NCBI GenBank assembly: GCA_035649235.1
Contig: DASRJX010000019.1
Coordinates: 1-11,779, forward strand
Length of the DNA: 11,779 nucleotides
Source of the DNA: DASRJX01 sp035649235
GTDB taxonomy: Bacteria > Acidobacteriota > Polarisedimenticolia > Gp22-AA2
Direction: 5' to 3'
Numbering within the stretch: position 1 is the first letter of the stretch; every line of letters begins with the position of its first letter. The notes under the pieces are model-generated. The model searched no databases. It was not told the origin of the DNA and saw nothing but the letters and a program-made list of their open reading frames with translations. The position numbers and the translations under genes are program-made. This document shows, piece by piece, positions 1 to 7,119 of this stretch.

Positions 1-995
1 CGCCCGCGACGGTAGAGCGCCAGCTCGAGCCAGCCGTAAGCCGATCCGAGGAGGAGTGCGGTCGTCGCCACCACGACAAGGACGGCGCGGGGGTGCGTCC
101 CGGCGAGCGCGTCCAGGCCCAGGTCGAGCAGGAGCGTGATGATCGGAACGTGCAGGAGATAGAGCCCGTAGCTCCAGTCCCCGCCCAGCGACAGGAGCGC
201 GCGCCACTTCGATCGCGGCCCGCCGTCGGTGCCGCGCGCCATGAGCGACACCAGGGCGGTGGTGGCCACGGGCATGAGCATGTACTGGCGCACCGAGGCG
301 TCCGTGGGGTGGATCCCGACGATGCCGACGATCGCCGCGAGAGCCACGAGAAAGCGCCGTCGCGCCCAGGCGGCACGGTATTCGTACGCCAGGATGCCTC
401 CGATGAAGCAGAGGTTGAAGAGCGACAGCCCGATGCTGGCGAAGGTGGGGAAGAAGACCGACTTCAGGCCCAGGAGCGCGGCCGCGACGATGGCGGCCGC
501 CCAGAGCCAGAGCGCCCACCGGAAGTACGACCGGCGTGGGACGAGCGCGCCCGCGGCCGCAACGACGTAGTAGAAGACCTCGTACACCAGCGACCACTGC
601 ACCAGCAGCGGGTAGTCCATCCGTCCGAGGGGCAGGAGCGTGAGGCTCGCCCACGGCACCGGCGTGAACTCACCCAGAAGCGACCACCGTGCCAGGACCA
701 TCAGGCCGACCGCCGCCAGGAATGGCGGGTAGATGCGCAGGAACCTCAAAGCCAGGAACCGCGGCACGGGGCAGCGCGCCAGGGCGTGCATCAGGACGAA
801 CCCCGAAATGCCGAAAAAGAGATTCACCCCCAGCGAGAAGATCGGCTTCGTCCAGAAGTGGACGAAAGCATCCCCGGCGGGAACATGCATCTCGACGAAG
901 TGGCCGCTGTGGAAGGCGAGGACGGCGACCGCGGCCAACAGCCGCAGCTCTTGAAGACCCTCGAAACGCTGGCCGGCTCCCGGACCCGATGCCAT
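1..995 (-). CDS. Acyltransferase 3 family integral membrane protein (OafA-like), C-terminus off the window edge
   Basis: 331 complete codons are present with no stop before the left edge, so only the extreme C-terminus is missing. The protein is a string of hydrophobic helices. Landmarks of the acyltransferase-3 family are visible in order: an N-terminal 'GLQELRLLAAVAVLAFH' with the family's TM1 histidine (H29), 'RFLRIYPPF' around 84-92, 'QWSLVYEVFYY' around 133-143 (the WSLxxE motif, E139) and 'SYGLYLLHVPI' around 275-285. Family members move acyl groups onto membrane-presented sugars, lipids or antibiotics; the substrate cannot be read from the sequence. The ATG at 993-995 starts the family N-terminus at the right place and is preceded by AGGAGGTG, an excellent Shine-Dalgarno but only 2 nt from the ATG. 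An in-frame GTG lies directly before it. The gene is divergent from the radical SAM gene across a 126-bp gap. The family call is firm; the substrate is unknown. Confidence 0.9.
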   Translation of the reverse strand, partial: MASGPGAGQRFEGLQELRLLAAVAVLAFHSGHFVEMHVPAGDAFVHFWTKPIFSLGVNLFFGISGFVLMHALARCPVPRFLALRFLRIYPPFLAAVGLMVLARWSLLGEFTPVPWASLTLLPLGRMDYPLLVQWSLVYEVFYYVVAAAGALVPRRSYFRWALWLWAAAIVAAALLGLKSVFFPTFASIGLSLFNLCFIGGILAYEYRAAWARRRFLVALAAIVGIVGIHPTDASVRQYMLMPVATTALVSLMARGTDGGPRSKWRALLSLGGDWSYGLYLLHVPIITLLLDLGLDALAGTHPRAVLVVVATTALLLGSAYGWLELALYRRG

Positions 996-1051
996 CACCT
1001 CCTGCGAGTATAACTGGGCTGCCCGCCATCGCCATCCGGAGGGCCCGTGAC

Positions 1052-1080
1052 TTGTCGGACGATGGATCGTTCAGTAGACT
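1052..1080 (+). promoter_or_regulatory. Candidate sigma70-type promoter for the radical SAM gene
   Basis: TTGTCG (1052-1057) and TAGACT (1075-1080) are separated by exactly 17 bp, matching the -35 and -10 consensus at 4 of 6 positions each. Transcription would start near 1087, downstream of the in-frame ATG at 1047 and 35 bp before the ATG at 1122. This supports the later start. It is a pattern match only, and chance matches of this quality occur. Confidence 0.4.
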
Positions 1081-1121
1081 GCCGCCGCCCGAATCAGCAA
1101 ACACGGTCGGCGGGGGCTCAG

Positions 1122-2105
1122 ATGCGACACGCGAACCTCTTCCGCGCCTGGGGGCGCATCCTCACCGGATCCAAGCCGACGCTCTCCATTGAAATCACGC
1201 GCGAGTGTCCGCTCCACTGTCCCGGGTGCTATGCGTACGAGCCGCAGCATCTCGGCGAGCAGGGATCGCTCTCCTCGCTGGCCGACTTCAAGGGGCAGGC
1301 GCTCGTCGACGGCGTGCTGGATCTGGTGCGCCGGCAGCGCCCCGTGTACCTGTCGATCGTCGGAGGGGAGCCCCTGGTCCGCGTGCGGGAGCTGGAGGTC
1401 CTGCTGCCGGAGTTGAGCCGGATGGGGGTGACGGTCCAGCTCGTGACCAGCGCCGTGCGGCCGATCCCGCCCGCCTGGAGCGCGATCCAGGGGCTGTGGC
1501 TCGTGGTCTCGATCGACGGCCTGCAGCCGGACCACGATCGCCGCCGGGCGCCGGCGACCTACGATCGGATCTTGAAGCACATCGCGGGTCACTCGATCAA
1601 CGTGCACTGCACCGTCACGACCCAGATGATCCGGCGGCCGGGCTCGTTCTCTCAGTTCCTGGAGTTCTGGTCGGAGCGAAAGGAAGTGCGGCAGATCTGG
1701 TTCAGCCTGTTCACGCCGCAGAGAGGAATCCCGGCCGAGGAGACTCTGTCGCCTGAGGACCGTGCCAGGACGCTGGAGGAGCTGACGAGCCTGCGTCCTC
1801 TCTTCCCCAAGCTGCAGCTCCCCGATGCGGCGATCGAAGGGTTCCGCCGGCCCCCGGCCTCTCCGGCCGAGTGCATCTTCGCCCGCACCACGGTGTCGAT
1901 GAGCGCCGATCTGAAGACCCGCATCACGCCGTGCCAGTTCGGAGGCGATCCCGACTGCTCGCAGTGCGGCTGCCTCGCCTCGGCCGGCATGCACTCCATC
2001 GGCTCGTACCGCGTTCTCGGGATCCTGCCCGTCAGGACCGTCTTCGAGGTCTCGGACCACATCGGTCAGACCGCCCGGCACCGATCGGCCGCCGGCCCCG
2101 CCTGA
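1122..2105 (+). CDS. Radical SAM protein of unassigned function with extra C-terminal cysteines
   Basis: 327 aa from the chosen ATG. The radical SAM [4Fe-4S] motif CxxxCxxC is C29-C33-C36 (CPLHCPGC), right after the first strand 'LSIEITREC'. The SAM-binding GGEP motif is at 81-84, and 'VVSIDGL' at 128-134 fits the middle of the partial TIM barrel. The C-terminal part carries C251, C271, C279, C282 and C284 ('PCQFGGDPDCSQCGC'), a spacing that could hold an auxiliary cluster as in SPASM/twitch-type enzymes; that is inference. The reading frame opens earlier, at an ATG at 1047, but those 25 residues are low-complexity and look non-coding. The ATG at 1122 has a weak G-rich ribosome site (CGGGGG, 5 nt upstream) and lies after a candidate promoter. 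No peptide substrate gene or maturation partner is adjacent, and the haloperoxidase gene next door is convergent. The superfamily is certain; the reaction is unknown. Confidence 0.9.
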   Translation: MRHANLFRAWGRILTGSKPTLSIEITRECPLHCPGCYAYEPQHLGEQGSLSSLADFKGQALVDGVLDLVRRQRPVYLSIVGGEPLVRVRELEVLLPELSRMGVTVQLVTSAVRPIPPAWSAIQGLWLVVSIDGLQPDHDRRRAPATYDRILKHIAGHSINVHCTVTTQMIRRPGSFSQFLEFWSERKEVRQIWFSLFTPQRGIPAEETLSPEDRARTLEELTSLRPLFPKLQLPDAAIEGFRRPPASPAECIFARTTVSMSADLKTRITPCQFGGDPDCSQCGCLASAGMHSIGSYRVLGILPVRTVFEVSDHIGQTARHRSAAGPA

Positions 2106-2110
2106 CACGC

Positions 2111-2139
2111 CGCCGGGCCCTCGAAAGCGCTGGCCGGCG
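2111..2139. terminator. GC hairpin between convergent genes, possible bidirectional terminator
   Basis: CGCCGG (2111-2116) pairs with CCGGCG (2134-2139), and CC (2118-2119) with GG (2132-2133) across a one-base bulge, leaving a 12-nt loop. It lies in the 76-bp gap between the convergent ends of the radical SAM and haloperoxidase genes, where a shared terminator is expected. Neither strand has a T-run after the stem, so it is not a classical intrinsic terminator. Confidence 0.3.
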
Positions 2140-2181
2140 TCGATCCCGCCGCCGACGCGCCGCTCGGTTAGAAACTCGCGT

Positions 2182-4479
2182 CTATCCGGGATGGAGCCGG
2201 CGCAGGGATGGCGAGTGGACGGCGGGGGCGCCGGTGCAGGCTCCCATCGTGTCGCCGTGCTTCAGATGGGCGGGCAGCGCGTCTCTGGAGACAGTGATCG
2301 TGACGCTCTTTCCGTTCCCGCTCCCGCTGTGGTGGCAGAGAGTGATCTCCGGAAGGCAGCCGCCGGGATCCGGATTGCCTTCCCCCGGCGTCTGGCGATA
2401 GAACTCCAGCGCCTTCGCGAAGGCCTTCTGGCCGATGGTGGACCCCATCCTGCGGGCCGGGTAGTCGTCATAACGCGGATGGATCCCGCCGAAGCGGCGC
2501 GAGATGGCCGCCTCGTCGGAAGCGTCGAAGTACGTCGCCCACTGCAGCGCGACCGCCTCGCTCGGGCCCAGCTCGAAGCTCAGGAAGGCGTTCTGTCCCG
2601 CCACGAACGTCCCGAGCCCGCCCGGGAAGAACGGCGTGCCGGTGAACCGGGAGAGCACCTCGGCGGAGGCCCGGCTGAACGTGCTGTGGCCGGACGTGTA
2701 TCCCGGGAACGGGGGCGTCACGAACGTGTTCGCCTGGTAAGGCATCCACTGGGAAGCGCGGATCCAGCCGACGCCGCCGATGCCGGCGTGCGGATCGGCG
2801 GGGCTTCCCCGCCAGGCATGGATGGCGATCTCGCCCAAAGCACTGACGCACTTGCCGTCGAACGGCCCGTTGTCCGGACAGTCCGCCTCGACTTCGCACG
2901 CCAGCCCGGCGTTGAACCCGACGTCGCAGAACGCCTCGAGGTGCTCGTGGCGCTCTCCCGGCGCCGTCGACTCGGGGGTGATCAGCTCGATGAGACCGGG
3001 GATGAGCGGCAGCCCCTCCGGATCGTAGGAGGGAAGGGCGGGGTCGGAGGACTGGCCGCGCTCCCCCATGTAGCGGATGAGCGTGATCGGGCGGGAGGAG
3101 TCGAAGTACTGCTTCGTGCCCCAGGCGCCGATCGCCGCATCGTGCACGGCGCCGTTCATGGCGAGGTAGAGCTTGACGTCCCACTCCAGCGGCCCGAGGA
3201 GCGGGCCTCCCGTCCCGCCGAGGCGCTTGTCAGAAGCAGCCAGGTGGTCGGTCACGTAGTTGGCGAGCACGTTCCAGTGCCCCGGCGGTGTCTCCGAGCG
3301 CGGCCCGTCCGCCCAGAACTCCGCGACGACCCGGGCGTAGTCGGCCAGGTTCACCACGTTCGACGCATAGGGCTCGCAGGTGAACGGGTTGGCCGGATAA
3401 CCGCTGCCGCCGTCGCTCCCCAGGGGGTTGTTGCCGTGGACGCCCGGGGAGATGTCGATGGACCTGCCTTCGCCCGGGTCGACGGAGGCGCTCTGGGCGA
3501 TCAGCTCGACCATGGCGTCCCGCACCTCCTGGTCCCCGTCGGCGCCGAGCTGGGGCGGACATCCCGCGGGCAGGTATGGGACCTCGGCCGTGGGGTGGAT
3601 GGCGCACCCCGTCGGCTCCTGGCCGGGCTGCTGCCGGTCCAAAGGCGTCAGCGCGAACGGCTTCACGTCGGCCCAGCCGACCCCGACGAAGCTCTGCACG
3701 GCGGCGCCGATGATGATCCCGTTCTGCAGCACGAGAAAATCGAACGCCAGAGGCTGCCAATGGTTGGGTAACGTGGCGCCCGTCCCCGGTAGCTTGAAGA
3801 TCAGGTCGGGGTTGTAGGCGAAGTAGCCGGTGTCGTCGGGGTAGCAGAGCACCTCCCCCTCGTTCGCCCCGTCGCTCAGACCGTAGTCGATCACCGCCTG
3901 GCCGATGCGGTTCCCGATGGCGGCGGGCGAGTCTCCGTCCGTCGAGGTGAAGTCGGGGTCGTACCCGAGGGCGGCGAGCGTCGCGGTGAAGGTGCCCTGC
4001 GAGACGAAGGCGCCGGGCTGGCAGAGTTTGCGGTCCCCCGGATCGATGCCGCTGCCGGGGAAGCGGTGCATCAGGAGCCGGTAGGCGGCGTAGCTGATCG
4101 CTTCCTTACGGGCCCCCTCGACATCGGCGGCGGCGTGCTTCTCGGTCGTGAGGTAGCCGACAACCGTTGGATCGAACGTGGCCCAGGCGTCCCACATCGC
4201 GACCGAAAGATGGAACAGATTGCGGGCATGGATAGGTGGCTTGGGCCGGTCCATCCGAATCGCCGCCAGGAGAGCTTCGTTCCAGACGCGGGCGACGGTC
4301 CAGCCCGGATCGATGGCGAACTGCGCCGCCGTCGTCGAGGGCACCGCCGGCGTCGAGCGCGCCGAGGGCTCCGGCAGCGTCTCGTCGGGGGCGACGATCT
4401 CCGGGCGAGCGGCGGCGGGCAGGAGGCAGGCGACCCCGATGACCGCAAGGGTCGAAAGAATGGTGCGCGGGCGTCTCAT
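2182..4479 (-). CDS. Secreted vanadium-dependent haloperoxidase / PAP2-superfamily protein with C-terminal Cys/His module
   Basis: 765 aa. An N-terminal signal peptide is clear: basic 'MRRPR', hydrophobic 7-22, likely cleavage after 'PAAA'. All vanadate-binding signatures of vanadium haloperoxidases are present: KxxxxxxRP (K456, R463-P464), SGH (S596-G597-H598 in 'PGYTSGHSTFS') and SRx5Hx3D (S660-R661, H667, D671 in 'RFGGIHPRYDD'). The family binds vanadate and uses peroxide to oxidise halides; the same fold also serves acid phosphatases, so activity is not proven. A Cys-rich insert at 518-544 (four Cys) sits between the first two motifs. After the catalytic part (to about 696), a linker leads to 'ITLCHHSGSG...AHLKHGDTMGAC' (712-748), a short Cys/His module I recognise as a recurrent C-terminal tail of exported bacterial proteins, of unknown role. 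The ATG is supported by GGAGGG 10 nt upstream. The gene stands alone, divergent from the liu operon. Confidence 0.88.
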   Translation of the reverse strand: MRRPRTILSTLAVIGVACLLPAAARPEIVAPDETLPEPSARSTPAVPSTTAAQFAIDPGWTVARVWNEALLAAIRMDRPKPPIHARNLFHLSVAMWDAWATFDPTVVGYLTTEKHAAADVEGARKEAISYAAYRLLMHRFPGSGIDPGDRKLCQPGAFVSQGTFTATLAALGYDPDFTSTDGDSPAAIGNRIGQAVIDYGLSDGANEGEVLCYPDDTGYFAYNPDLIFKLPGTGATLPNHWQPLAFDFLVLQNGIIIGAAVQSFVGVGWADVKPFALTPLDRQQPGQEPTGCAIHPTAEVPYLPAGCPPQLGADGDQEVRDAMVELIAQSASVDPGEGRSIDISPGVHGNNPLGSDGGSGYPANPFTCEPYASNVVNLADYARVVAEFWADGPRSETPPGHWNVLANYVTDHLAASDKRLGGTGGPLLGPLEWDVKLYLAMNGAVHDAAIGAWGTKQYFDSSRPITLIRYMGERGQSSDPALPSYDPEGLPLIPGLIELITPESTAPGERHEHLEAFCDVGFNAGLACEVEADCPDNGPFDGKCVSALGEIAIHAWRGSPADPHAGIGGVGWIRASQWMPYQANTFVTPPFPGYTSGHSTFSRASAEVLSRFTGTPFFPGGLGTFVAGQNAFLSFELGPSEAVALQWATYFDASDEAAISRRFGGIHPRYDDYPARRMGSTIGQKAFAKALEFYRQTPGEGNPDPGGCLPEITLCHHSGSGNGKSVTITVSRDALPAHLKHGDTMGACTGAPAVHSPSLRRLHPG

Positions 4480-4499
4480 TCGTGCAGGGCCCTCCGGGG

Positions 4500-4522
4500 C
4501 CGCGTACGCGGTGGTCGCGACC
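4500..4522. promoter_or_regulatory. Two adjacent perfect palindromes in the haloperoxidase leader
   Basis: CCGCGTACGCGG (4500-4511) is a perfect 12-bp palindrome. One base later comes GGTCGCGACC (4513-4522), a perfect 10-bp palindrome. They lie 20-43 bp upstream of the haloperoxidase ATG and downstream of its candidate promoter, where a repressor site or leader hairpins would act. In DNA this GC-rich, short palindromes arise often by chance, so function is only suggested. Confidence 0.3.
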
Positions 4523-4563
4523 GGTGCTGGTTCGTGAAACAGGCGTCCAGCTGCGGTCCCCGA

Positions 4564-4592
4564 AATGTACCGTCCCGCCTGCCGCGCGGCAA
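4564..4592 (-). promoter_or_regulatory. Candidate sigma70-type promoter for the haloperoxidase gene
   Basis: Read on the minus strand, TTGCCG (4592-4587) and TACATT (4569-4564) are separated by 17 bp. Each hexamer matches its consensus at 4 of 6 positions. Transcription would start near 4557, giving a leader of about 78 nt that contains the two palindromes at 4500-4522. Pattern match only. Confidence 0.4.
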
Positions 4593-4661
4593 TGTCTATT
4601 GTGCCGTCTGCGCCGGGGTCCGCCGCGTCCTCAGGGCCTGGCGAGCCTCGCGCCGGCAGGG

Positions 4662-4690
4662 TTGACGGCTCAAGGCACCCGCGTTAGGCT
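4662..4690 (+). promoter_or_regulatory. Candidate sigma70-type promoter for the liu operon
   Basis: TTGACG (4662-4667, 5 of 6 to the -35 consensus) and TAGGCT (4685-4690, 3 of 6 to the -10) are separated by exactly 17 bp. Transcription would start near 4697, only a few bases before the liuB ATG at 4700, so the mRNA would be nearly leaderless. There is no good Shine-Dalgarno before that ATG, which fits. I could not recognise a binding site for a LiuR-type regulator. Confidence 0.45.
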
Positions 4691-4699
4691 CCGGGCGCG

Positions 4700-6304
4700 A
4701 TGGAAACCCTGAAGAGCAGCGTTGATCCGCGCTCGGCGGAGTTCCAGGAGAACGCCAGCCACCACAGGAGGCTGGCCGAGGAGCTGCGCCGGCGCCTCGA
4801 CAAGGTCCGCGCGGGAGGGCCGGAGCAGGCGATCGCCACCCAGCGCAAGCGGGGCAAGCTCCTGGCGCGCGAGCGGATCCAGAAGCTGCTCGACGAGGGG
4901 ACGCCGTTCCTGGAGCTGTCGGCTCTGGCGGCGTGGGGGCTGCATGGCGGCGAGGCGCCGGCTGCCGGCCTGGTGACGGGCGTCGGACGGGTCTCCGGGC
5001 GCGAGTGCGTGATCGTCGCCAACGATCCGACCGTCAAGGGGGGCACCTACTTCCCCGAGACCATCAGGAAGCACGTCCGGGCGCAGGAGATCGCCCTCGA
5101 CAACCGCCTGCCGTGCATCTACCTCGTCGACTCGGGGGGCGTCTTCCTGCCGCTGCAGGCCGACGTCTTCCCGGACAGCGGCCACTTCGGGCGGATCTTC
5201 TACAACCAGGCGATCCTCTCCTCTCTCGGCGTCGCCCAGGTCTCGGTGGTCCTCGGCATGTGCACGGCGGGAGGTGCCTACGTCCCGGCCATGTCGGACG
5301 AGAACATCATCGTGAAGGGGGCGACGATCTACCTGGCGGGGCCGCCGCTCGTGAAGGCGGCGACCGGCGAGGAGGTGACGGCCGAGGAGCTGGGGGGAGG
5401 GGAGATGCACTCGCGCGTCAGCGGTGTCACCGACCACCTGGCCGAGAGCGAGGAGCACGCCCTGCGCCTGGCACGCGACGTCGTGGCGCACCTCAACACC
5501 GTCAAGCAGGTCGCCCTCGACACGGCGCCGCCCGAGGAGCCGCTCTATCCGGCCGAGGAGATCTACGGTGTTTTGCCGCGGGACAACAAGCACCCGTACG
5601 ACGTGCGCGAGGTGATCGCGCGGCTGGTGGACGGCAGCCGCCTGCACGAGTTCAAGTCCGGCTACGGCGCGACGCTCGTCACCGGGTTCGCGCGCCTGTG
5701 GGGGTATCCTCTGGGCATCCTGGCCAACAACGGGGTGCTGTTCTCCGAGAGCGCGCTGAAGGGGGCCCACTTCATCGAGCTGTGCACCCAGCGCCGCATC
5801 CCGATCCTGTTCCTGCAGAACATCACCGGATTCATGGTCGGCAAGCGCTACGAGCAGGGCGGGATCACGCGCGACGGCGCCAAGATGGTCCAGGCGGTGG
5901 CCACCGCCATGGTGCCCCGGCTGACTCTCATCGTCGGCGCCTCCCACGGCGCCGGCAACTACGCCATGTGCGGCCGCGGCTATCGCCCGCGGTTCCTGTT
6001 CACCTGGCCGAACGCGCGCGTCTCGGTCATGGGGAAGGAGCAGGCGGCGAGCGTCCTGGTGCAGGTGAAGCGCGAGCAGCTGGAGCGCGAAGGGAAGTCG
6101 CTGTCGCGCGCCGAGGCCGAGACGATCGCGGCGCCGGTCCTGGAGAAGTACGAGATCGAAGGGGACCCGTACTTCGGATCGGCGCGGCTGTGGGACGATG
6201 GCCTCGTCGATCCTCTGGACACGCGCCGCATCCTGGCGCTGGCCCTGTCGGCCTGCCTCAACGCGCCGATCGAGCGCGGGCCGGCGCCGGTTTTCCGGAT
6301 GTAG
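4700..6304 (+). CDS. liuB: 3-Methylcrotonyl-CoA carboxylase beta subunit (carboxyltransferase)
   Basis: 534 aa, the usual full length of this family. It transfers the carboxyl group from carboxybiotin to 3-methylcrotonyl-CoA, giving 3-methylglutaconyl-CoA in leucine breakdown (cytoplasm). The two crotonase-like halves of acyl-CoA carboxylase beta subunits are visible. The N-terminal CoA-binding half has 'NDPTVKGGTYFPETIRKH' (108-125) and 'GMCTAGGAYVPAMSDE' (186-201). The C-terminal biotin-binding half has 'FLQNITGFMVG' (371-381), 'GASHGAGNYAMCGRGY' (413-428) and 'ARVSVMGKEQAASV' (439-452). These fit the MCC/geranyl-CoA carboxylase branch better than propionyl-CoA carboxylase, and the liuC and liuE neighbours favour MCC. 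The start is chosen because the N-terminus ('LKSSVDPRSAEFQEN') already matches the family beginning. It is the first gene of a five-gene operon; liuC starts 43 nt after its stop. Geranyl-CoA carboxylase is the main alternative. Confidence 0.93.
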   Translation: METLKSSVDPRSAEFQENASHHRRLAEELRRRLDKVRAGGPEQAIATQRKRGKLLARERIQKLLDEGTPFLELSALAAWGLHGGEAPAAGLVTGVGRVSGRECVIVANDPTVKGGTYFPETIRKHVRAQEIALDNRLPCIYLVDSGGVFLPLQADVFPDSGHFGRIFYNQAILSSLGVAQVSVVLGMCTAGGAYVPAMSDENIIVKGATIYLAGPPLVKAATGEEVTAEELGGGEMHSRVSGVTDHLAESEEHALRLARDVVAHLNTVKQVALDTAPPEEPLYPAEEIYGVLPRDNKHPYDVREVIARLVDGSRLHEFKSGYGATLVTGFARLWGYPLGILANNGVLFSESALKGAHFIELCTQRRIPILFLQNITGFMVGKRYEQGGITRDGAKMVQAVATAMVPRLTLIVGASHGAGNYAMCGRGYRPRFLFTWPNARVSVMGKEQAASVLVQVKREQLEREGKSLSRAEAETIAAPVLEKYEIEGDPYFGSARLWDDGLVDPLDTRRILALALSACLNAPIERGPAPVFRM

Positions 6305-6332
6305 CGCGGCGCCGCGCCGCGCTTCGCCGCGG
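6304..6332 (+). other. GC-rich hairpin(s) in the liuB-liuC gap
   Basis: Starting at the last base of the liuB stop, GCGCGGC (6304-6310) pairs perfectly with GCCGCGC (6316-6322) across a 5-nt loop. An alternative stem pairs CCGCG (6317-6321) with CGCGG (6328-6332), and 6304-6317 is itself a perfect 14-bp palindrome. There is no T-run, so a terminator is unlikely. RNA processing or differential stability within the operon is possible. Confidence 0.3.
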
Positions 6333-6347
6333 GAAAGAGACCACCTC

Positions 6348-7115
6348 ATGCAGACCATCGGCATCGAACGGCGCGGCCCCGTGGCGACCATCCTGCTCCA
6401 GCGCCCCGAGGTCCGCAACGCCTTCAACGAGGTCGTCATCGCGGAGCTGCGGCAGGCCTTCGACTCGCTCGAGGACGACGTGCGCGTCGTCCTCCTGGCG
6501 GGGGACGGTCCGATCTTCTGCGCCGGCGCCGACGTCCAGTGGATGAGGAAGAGCAAGGACTACACCGAGAAGGAGAACGCCAAGGACGCCCGCGCCATGG
6601 CGGAGATGTTCCGCGCCATCGACGAGTGCCCGAAGCCGGTGATCGGACGGGTTCAGGGGGCGGCGCTCGGGGGCGGGTCGGGCCTGGTCGCCTGCTGCGA
6701 CATCGTCGTGTCCGCGGAGGGGACGCAGTTTGGTTTCACCGAGGTGCGCCTGGGCATCGTGCCGGCGAACATCTCCACCTTCGTCCTGCCGAAAATCGGT
6801 GCGCGCGCCGCGCGCCGCTACTTCCTGACCGGGGAGCGCTTCGACGCCGGGGAGGCGCTGCGGATCGGCCTCATTCACGAGGTGGTGAAGCCGGAGATGC
6901 TGGACATCCGCGTGGACGCCATCGCCCAGGAGCTGCTCAAGTGCGGTCCGAAGGCCGTCGCCATCGCCAAGGAATTGATCCGCAAGGGGGTGTCGGCCCC
7001 GCGCGACCGGGCCATCGACCATACCGTGCGCACCATCGCCCGCGTGCGCGTCTCGCAGGAAGGGCAGGAAGGGCTGGCGGCGTTCCTCGAGAAGCGCGCG
7101 CCGCGCTGGTCGTGA
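6348..7115 (+). CDS. liuC: Methylglutaconyl-CoA hydratase (crotonase/enoyl-CoA hydratase family)
   Basis: 255 aa, a full-length crotonase. It should hydrate 3-methylglutaconyl-CoA to HMG-CoA, between the MCC and HMG-CoA lyase steps encoded on either side. Visible motifs are 'FCAGADVQWM' (57-66, oxyanion-hole loop and CoA contact), 'VQGAALGGGSGLVACCD' (102-118, second oxyanion-hole region) and 'FTEVRLGIVPA' (130-140), whose E132 aligns with the second catalytic glutamate of rat enoyl-CoA hydratase. The first glutamate position (after GGGS) is glycine G112, which I recall as normal in bacterial LiuC proteins. The GADxxWM and RAARRYFLTGERF (153-165) patterns are LiuC-like. The frame is open upstream, but the ATG at 6348 begins the canonical N-terminus; its ribosome site is weak (GAGA, 7 nt upstream). 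Its stop is 4 nt before the biotin carboxylase start, so the two are probably translationally coupled. Confidence 0.92.
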   Translation: MQTIGIERRGPVATILLQRPEVRNAFNEVVIAELRQAFDSLEDDVRVVLLAGDGPIFCAGADVQWMRKSKDYTEKENAKDARAMAEMFRAIDECPKPVIGRVQGAALGGGSGLVACCDIVVSAEGTQFGFTEVRLGIVPANISTFVLPKIGARAARRYFLTGERFDAGEALRIGLIHEVVKPEMLDIRVDAIAQELLKCGPKAVAIAKELIRKGVSAPRDRAIDHTVRTIARVRVSQEGQEGLAAFLEKRAPRWS

Positions 7116-7119
7116 GGCC

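Noticed and set aside
93..1013. A 306-codon open frame on the plus strand at the left end.
   Set aside because: It is very rich in charged residues with no motif, whereas the minus strand encodes an acyltransferase-3 protein with several conserved blocks.
1008..1013. TATACT on the minus strand as a -10 box for the acyltransferase.
   Set aside because: There is no -35 at proper spacing, and transcription would start inside the ribosome site.
1047..1121. A 25-residue N-terminal extension of the radical SAM protein.
   Set aside because: The residues look non-coding, the ATG at 1047 lies upstream of the best candidate promoter, and the family begins shortly before the first strand.
2191..3771. 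A 526-codon open frame on the plus strand across the haloperoxidase.
   Set aside because: The minus strand carries the vanadate-site motifs and a signal peptide; the plus-strand product is Arg/Gly-rich and featureless.
4670..6556. A 628-codon open frame on the minus strand across liuB.
   Set aside because: It is antisense to a gene with full family motifs, is rich in Arg, His, Asp and Gly without domain structure, and is the usual long antisense frame of very GC-rich coding DNA.
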